From: an uncultured Desulfovibrio sp.
GTDB lineage: Bacteria > Desulfobacterota > Desulfovibrionia > Desulfovibrionales > Desulfovibrionaceae
Reading direction: 5' to 3'
Length of the DNA: 64,000 nt
Assembly (NCBI GenBank): GCA_910587035.1
Contig: CAJUMQ010000010.1
Span: forward strand, 1-64,000
The position numbers were made by a program, and so were the translations under genes. The notes beneath the pieces were generated by a model. It had not been told where the DNA came from, ran no database searches, and saw only the letters and a list, made by a program, of their open reading frames with translations. Below, one piece after another: positions 59,366-64,000 of the stretch. Every line of letters begins with the position of its first letter. Position 1 is the first letter of the stretch.

Positions 59366-60120
59366 AGCCAGTATTCGCACTCCTTGCGAATGGAGCATAC
59401 AGGGCCAATCCTTGCCGCAATCATCTCCCTGATTTTTTCATCTGTCTGTCTGGCATGCACAGGGCAAATCTCAACGCAGCGCATACAGGCAATGCAAAGC
59501 TCCCTGTCGGTCTGTGCGGGATCCGCCACGGGTATGGCCTCTGCCGGGCAGTTGGCTGCGCAAAGGCCGCAGGCGATGCACTCCGCTGTGGCCTGGGGCA
59601 CAAGGGCCGCCCCGGCAGTCTGCTTGTAGGGGCGATTTCCTGGTATTGCAAAATCGTGCCCCACGGTCTCTTCCGCCAGTTTCCGCCCTATTTGCCGCCC
59701 AATCTCCGCCAGATTTTTTTCATCCACAGCATCCGGCCTGCCAGCCGCGAACTGACGCACGATGGAGTGCTCGGCAATGGCAGCCACAGCAGCGATAACG
59801 TTGAAATCGCATTGCCGCGCAATATCATCCATTTCAACCAGGGTGTCTTCAAAAGCCCTGTTGCCATAAACGCATAAAAGCACGCAGGGCATGCCGCCGC
59901 CATTGGCCCTTTTCAGGCGCTCCGCCGCCAGGGCAGGCGCGCGGCCAGCGAAAGATGGCATGGCAATGATGGCAATGCCGTCGCCCCTCGCCCCGGCGAA
60001 GGCGAAGTCAGGCCTTGAGATGTCGTAAATTTCCGTTTTGGCACCCAGGGCGCGACAGAGGATCAATGCCGCTTTTTTGGTGCCTCCAGTGGGGCTGAAC
60101 AGCAGGAGGGAACATTCCAT
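59362..60120 (-). CDS. EFR1-type flavodoxin-ferredoxin fusion
   Basis: 252 aa from the ATG at 60120 (CGGAG 6 bases upstream). The first 160 residues form a flavodoxin-like domain (LLLFSPTGGTKKAALIL, the FMN phosphate loop; AIIAMPSFAGRAPALAAERL). Residues 178-225 carry two 4Fe-4S ferredoxin motifs: CIACGLCAANCPAEAI and CIACMRCVEICPVHA, each with the CxxCxxCxxxC spacing. This is the layout of EFR1 proteins, electron carriers of anaerobes. Its stop codon lies inside the outer arm of the hairpin array. Partners are unknown, but the domain order suggests electron transfer from ferredoxin to flavin. Confidence 0.88.
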   Translation of the reverse strand: MECSLLLFSPTGGTKKAALILCRALGAKTEIYDISRPDFAFAGARGDGIAIIAMPSFAGRAPALAAERLKRANGGGMPCVLLCVYGNRAFEDTLVEMDDIARQCDFNVIAAVAAIAEHSIVRQFAAGRPDAVDEKNLAEIGRQIGRKLAEETVGHDFAIPGNRPYKQTAGAALVPQATAECIACGLCAANCPAEAIPVADPAQTDRELCIACMRCVEICPVHARQTDEKIREMIAARIGPVCSIRKECEYWL

Positions 60121-60148
60121 GGGCAACTCCGTTATACTTGAGTGATGA

Positions 60149-63100
60149 TCAGAGCCTTTTGCTCAACACGGCCAGACGCGCGGCCCTGGCATTGCCATAG
60201 CGCCAGCGCCACCATATTCTGCGCATATGCACGCGCCATCTGTCAAGGCAAAGATAGACAACAGGAGTCGTATAGAGGGTCAAAAGCTGACTCAGAATGA
60301 GGCCGCCCATTATGGTCACGCCAAGAGGCTGGCGGATTTCCGCGCCGTCGCCATGACCAAGGGCAAGAGGCACCGCGCCCATGACGGCTGCCGCCGTGGT
60401 CATCATGATGGGCCGAAAACGCAGCAGGCAGGCCTCATGGATGGCATGTTGCGGGCCAATGCGCCTGGTCCGCTGTGTCTCCAGCGCAAAATCTATCATC
60501 ATGATGGCATTTTTCTTGACTATGCCAGCCAGCAAAAGCACCCCTATGAGGGCAATGACGCTGAACTCCATGCCGCAAAGCATGAGGGCCAGAAGCGCGC
60601 CCACACCGGCGGATGGCAAGGTTGAAAGAATGGTGAGGGGGTGAACCAGGCTTTCATACAGAATGCCCAGCACGATATACAGGGCGGCAATGGCGGCCAA
60701 AATCATGATCACCTGGTTACGCATGGTATCGGTGAACATTTTGGCTGTGCCCTGAAAGCTGCCCACAATATCTGCGGGCATGCCTATCTTCACCCTTGTA
60801 TTGAGAATGGCCTCCCGAGCCTGGGACAGGGATGTGCCTGGATCGATATTGAATGAAATTGTCACTGCTGCGAACTGCCCCTGATGCGCCACGGAAAGCG
60901 GCGCGAAACCTGGGGCCACGGTAGCCACGGACAGCAGGGGCACCAGCCCGTCCCGCCCTGGCAGATAGACCTTTTCCAGAGCGCTGGCATCATTGAGCCA
61001 GTCGCTGTCGTATTCCAGCACTACCCTGTACTGGTTCTTGTCCCGATAAATTGTGGAGACCTGCCTCTGGCCAAAGGCATTGTTCAGGGCATCATCCACA
61101 GAACGCATGGTTACACCCAGACGGGAGAGGGCATCGCGGTTGACTGTGAGCATAGTCTGCAGGCCACGTTCCTCTATGTCGCTGTCCACATCCTTGAACA
61201 AAGGCTCGGCCGCCAGGGCCGCCTGCAGCTTGCGCCCCCATTCCCGCAGGGCATCGAGATCATCTGCCTGGAGGGTGTATTGATAGGTCGAGCGCGATGA
61301 GCGGCCGCCCATCATTATGTCCTGCGCCGGCGAGAGAAATATTCTCAGGCCAGGCTCGGAGGACAATTTGCCACGCAATCTGGCAATCACCCCCTGGGCG
61401 CTAATTTTGCGCTCCTCAAGGGGTTTCAGTGCTATGAATACTCCGCCACCGGCCCTGGCACCGGAGATATGTGCGGAAACCTGCTCCACTGCCGGATCCG
61501 AGCGGATGGCATTGACCAAATTCTCCAGTTTGCCGACTATGGCCTGATAGGAGGAGCTCTGGTCCGCCCTTATGCCCCCCATGATCACTCCCGTATCCTG
61601 CTGGGGAAAAAACCCTTTGGGAATTATCACATACAGCCACACATTGCAGCCAATGACAGCCAGCAGGGCCAGCATGGTCAGGCGCGGGTGGGCAAGCACA
61701 TGCTCCAGACTGCGGGCATAGGCATTCTGCATGCCGGTGAGAGCCTTGCCCCAGATTATGCCAATTCTGGTGAACAGCCGGGCAATGGGACGCAGCCCAC
61801 CCCTGCGCAGGGCAAGCAAGTTTTTTTTGCGTCTTTCCAGCTGGCCGGCATGGGGCCTGAGCACATGGGCGCACATCATGGGCGTGGTGGTTAGGGAAAC
61901 AAGCATGGAGACGAGCACCGCCGCAGTGAGTACTACGGCAAATTCGCGGAAAAGCCGCCCTATCACTCCGCCCATGAAGACAATGGGCGCAAATACAGCC
62001 ACAAGGGAGAGGGATATGGAGATGACCGTAAAGCCAACTTCCCTTGCTCCGCGCAGGGCCGCCCGCATGGGGCTCTCCCCCAGTTCCAGGCGGCGCACAA
62101 TATTCTCCAGCACAACTATGGCGTCATCCACCACAAAACCGGTGGAGACGGTAAGAGCCATCAGCGAAAGATTGTCCAGACTGTAGCCGCAGAGATACAT
62201 TACTCCAAATGTGGCCACCAGGGACACGGGCGCCGCCACAGCAGGTATGGCGGTTGCCCGCGTGTTGCGCAAAAAGAGAAAGGTCACCAGCACAACCAGA
62301 GCCATGGCCAGTATCAGGCTTTTTTCCACTTCCCGCAATGATGCGCGGATGGTAAGGGAGCGATCCATACGCACGGACAATGTGGCGCTTTCCGGCAGCC
62401 AGGAGGCCAGCTGCGGCAGCATGTCCTTGACGCGATCCACAGTTTCGATAATGTTCGCGCCTGGCGCGCGAAAGACTATCAGCAGAATGGCCGGGCTGCC
62501 ATTGGCCAGGGCCATGTTGCGCACATTCTGAGAGGAATCGACCACTCTTGCGACATCCGACAGGCGAATAAATCCATCATCCTTGCGGGCCACAATGATT
62601 GATTCATAGTCCGCAGCCTTGCCCAGCTGGTCATTTGCTCCCACAAGCCACATCTGGTCATCATTTTCAAAAAGCCCCTTGGGCAGATACGAGTTTGCGC
62701 CCCTGAGCGCCTGGCGCACATCATCCATGGTTATGCCAAGGCGGTTGACAGCATCGGGGATGGCCTCCACCCGCACGGCCGGCAGCGCGCCGCCGCCCAC
62801 TGTCACCTCACCTACCCCCGGTATTTGCGAAATTTTCTGCGCCAGCACAGTGGAGGCGGCATCATAGAGCTGCGCCCGGCTGAGAACATCTGATGTGATG
62901 GAGAGAATCATGATGGGCGCGCCGGCAGGGTTTACCTTGCGGTAGGAGGGGTTTGAGGGCATTGTCGGCAGGGTTGAGCGGGCAGCGTTGATGGCAGCCT
63001 GCACATCCCTGGCCGCCCCGTCAATGTCCCGATCCAGATCGAACTGCAGCACAACATTGCTTGAGCCCAGGCTGCTGTTAGATGTCATCTCCGTAACGCC

Positions 63101-63376
63101 GGCGATTCTGCCCAGGGCGCGCTCCAGGGGTGTGGCCACCGTGGCCGCCATGGTTTCCGGAGATGCGCCGGGCATGCTGGCCCTGGCCACCACAACAGGG
63201 AAATCCACCTGCGGCAGTGGCGCAACCGGCAGCAGATAGAAGGAGATTATGCCGGAAAGAGCCACCGCCAGGGTGAGCAATGTTGTGGCCACAGGGCGCC
63301 TGATGAAGGGGGCGGAAATGTTCAGGGGCAGAAATTCCGGCCCGAATCTGCGTTTTTTGCCGCCATCATCCGACAT
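60149..63376 (-). CDS. RND efflux pump subunit, MdtC-like
   Basis: 1075 aa from the ATG at 63376 (GGAGAG site upstream), overlapping the previous gene by 11 bases. The proton-relay motif is in TGFVVDDAIVVLENIVRRLE (about residue 400), and the C-terminal TM block reads LLLAGIVKKNAIMMIDFALE. N-terminal FIRRPVATTLLTLAVALSG starts TM1. This is one of two tandem RND pumps, which suggests the MdtB-MdtC arrangement that forms a heterotrimer and exports bile salts and novobiocin in E. coli. The EFR1 gene follows after 28 bases on the same strand. Confidence 0.9.
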   Translation of the reverse strand: MSDDGGKKRRFGPEFLPLNISAPFIRRPVATTLLTLAVALSGIISFYLLPVAPLPQVDFPVVVARASMPGASPETMAATVATPLERALGRIAGVTEMTSNSSLGSSNVVLQFDLDRDIDGAARDVQAAINAARSTLPTMPSNPSYRKVNPAGAPIMILSITSDVLSRAQLYDAASTVLAQKISQIPGVGEVTVGGGALPAVRVEAIPDAVNRLGITMDDVRQALRGANSYLPKGLFENDDQMWLVGANDQLGKAADYESIIVARKDDGFIRLSDVARVVDSSQNVRNMALANGSPAILLIVFRAPGANIIETVDRVKDMLPQLASWLPESATLSVRMDRSLTIRASLREVEKSLILAMALVVLVTFLFLRNTRATAIPAVAAPVSLVATFGVMYLCGYSLDNLSLMALTVSTGFVVDDAIVVLENIVRRLELGESPMRAALRGAREVGFTVISISLSLVAVFAPIVFMGGVIGRLFREFAVVLTAAVLVSMLVSLTTTPMMCAHVLRPHAGQLERRKKNLLALRRGGLRPIARLFTRIGIIWGKALTGMQNAYARSLEHVLAHPRLTMLALLAVIGCNVWLYVIIPKGFFPQQDTGVIMGGIRADQSSSYQAIVGKLENLVNAIRSDPAVEQVSAHISGARAGGGVFIALKPLEERKISAQGVIARLRGKLSSEPGLRIFLSPAQDIMMGGRSSRSTYQYTLQADDLDALREWGRKLQAALAAEPLFKDVDSDIEERGLQTMLTVNRDALSRLGVTMRSVDDALNNAFGQRQVSTIYRDKNQYRVVLEYDSDWLNDASALEKVYLPGRDGLVPLLSVATVAPGFAPLSVAHQGQFAAVTISFNIDPGTSLSQAREAILNTRVKIGMPADIVGSFQGTAKMFTDTMRNQVIMILAAIAALYIVLGILYESLVHPLTILSTLPSAGVGALLALMLCGMEFSVIALIGVLLLAGIVKKNAIMMIDFALETQRTRRIGPQHAIHEACLLRFRPIMMTTAAAVMGAVPLALGHGDGAEIRQPLGVTIMGGLILSQLLTLYTTPVVYLCLDRWRVHMRRIWWRWRYGNARAARLAVLSKRL

Positions 63377-64000
63377 TTGTCTCTCCATCCGCAGCTTCCT
63401 CTCCCCTGCCGCGCCATTGCCGTATCCTTGCGCTAAGGCGATCAAACCACAAATAAATCACGGGGGTGGTAAACAGGGTCAGAGCCTGGCTGGCGATGAG
63501 TCCGCCCACCATGGTGACGCCCAGGGGACGCCTGAGCTCCGCGCCCATGCCCCAGCCAATCATCAGGGGGAGCGCCCCCAGCAATGCGGCCATTGTAGTC
63601 ATCAATATGGGCCGCAGGCGCAAGAGACAGGCCTGGTGAATGGCATCCAGTGGCGCCTTGCCGCCGTTTCGCTCCGCATCCAGCGCAAAGTCAATCATCA
63701 TGATGGCGTTTTTCTTGACTATGCCTATGAGCAGAATAATTCCGATTATGCCCACCACCCCCAGCTCCATGCGCGCCACCAGCAATGCCAGCAGGGCGCC
63801 CACACCTGCCGAGGGCAAAGTCGAGAGTATTGTCAGGGGATGAATATAGCTTTCATAAAGCACACCAAGAACAATATACATGGTGATGATGGCCGCGAGT
63901 ATTAGCCAGACCTGATTGTCCGCGGATGCGGAATAGGCATGGGCCGCCCCCTGGAACTGCGTGCGCAGGGCTGGCGGCAGCCCTGCCCTGGCCTCTGCCG
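63366..64000 (-). CDS. RND efflux pump subunit, MdtB-like, C-terminal fragment
   Basis: The gene runs off the right edge; only the last 211 codons are present. They show the C-terminal membrane region: VLGVLYESYIHPLTILSTLP, VGIIGIILLIGIVKKNAIMMID (TM11), LRPILMTTMAALLGALP and VMVGGLIASQALTLFTTPVIYLW-like VTMVGGLIASQALTLF. Its end overlaps the start of the MdtC-like gene by 11 bases. The upstream part, and probably the partner adaptor, lie beyond 64000. Confidence 0.88.
   Translation of the reverse strand, partial: AEARAGLPPALRTQFQGAAHAYSASADNQVWLILAAIITMYIVLGVLYESYIHPLTILSTLPSAGVGALLALLVARMELGVVGIIGIILLIGIVKKNAIMMIDFALDAERNGGKAPLDAIHQACLLRLRPILMTTMAALLGALPLMIGWGMGAELRRPLGVTMVGGLIASQALTLFTTPVIYLWFDRLSARIRQWRGRGEEAADGETNVG

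Noticed and set aside
1..64000. tRNA, rRNA, CRISPR or insertion sequences
   Set aside because: No T-arm-like GGTTCGAATCC motif in a suitable cloverleaf, no spaced repeats, and no transposase frame or terminal repeats were noticed by eye; a tRNAscan and ISfinder run would be more sensitive.

Overview
The window looks like chromosomal DNA of a flagellated Gram-negative bacterium of the sulfate-reducer type, most likely a member of the Desulfovibrionaceae. This is inferred from the mix of genes: a Desulfovibrio-style outer-membrane porin, a MucR-type zinc-finger regulator, DUF2333, TRAP and RND transporters, flavodoxin-like iron-sulfur flavoproteins, an EFR1-type ferredoxin, an acetate/phenylacetate-type CoA ligase, aspartase with a C4-dicarboxylate symporter, and flagellar genes (3' end of flhA, a short FlgC-like protein, FliT-like small proteins). 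Base composition is moderately GC-rich throughout, except for one clearly AT-rich membrane-protein gene (25782-27398). No rRNA, tRNA, CRISPR array, insertion sequence or prophage was recognised.

Layout. 1-6823: end of flhA and its terminator, then a glycan block: iron-sulfur flavoprotein, MJ1255-like glycosyltransferase, GmhA-like sugar-phosphate isomerase, PglK/MsbA-like ABC flippase and two family-2 glycosyltransferases. 6979-13111: CoA ligase, an orphan protein resembling the N-terminal region of McrB-like restriction ATPases, an FMN reductase, DUF2333, two small unknown proteins and the porin. 13112-17856 (minus strand): a sugar-activation cluster made of an iron-dependent alcohol dehydrogenase resembling KdnB (Kdo 8-oxidase), a DegT-type aminotransferase, a fused nucleotidyltransferase/PseG-like protein and an SpsF-like cytidylyltransferase. 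18331-23450: MucR regulator, UPF0173 hydrolase, cyclophilin and a dctPQM TRAP transporter with an internal hairpin terminator. 23451-28837: RfbC-like epimerase, CutA, a glycosyltransferase, the AT-rich GT-C-like membrane protein and serS.

29077-36552: YajG-like lipoprotein, a TPR-like exported protein, ThiE, then a minus-strand group with FliT-like proteins, a GT9 glycosyltransferase, a lysozyme-like protein whose ribosome binding site lies in a perfect hairpin, and a TraT-like lipoprotein. 36801-47043: topA overlapping an XdhC-like gene, a membrane-anchored unknown, and a full tripartite RND efflux operon (adaptor, pump, outer-membrane factor) with an extra exported protein. 47194-56551: aspA-dctA pair, GluQ-RS, NlpC/P60 peptidase, FlgC-like protein, D,D-carboxypeptidase, an orphan RND adaptor and QueD. 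56929-64000: YpfJ-like metalloprotease, hisI-hisG, a dense array of hairpins, an EFR1 ferredoxin and an MdtBC-like pair of RND pumps, the second cut by the window edge.

Recurring themes are surface glycan and flagellar glycosylation (at least six glycosyltransferases plus sugar-nucleotide genes), envelope maintenance and drug/metabolite efflux, and C4-dicarboxylate/fumarate metabolism. Starts were chosen by Shine-Dalgarno spacing and domain boundaries; several differ from the longest open frame. No database search was run: family names rest on remembered motifs and lengths.
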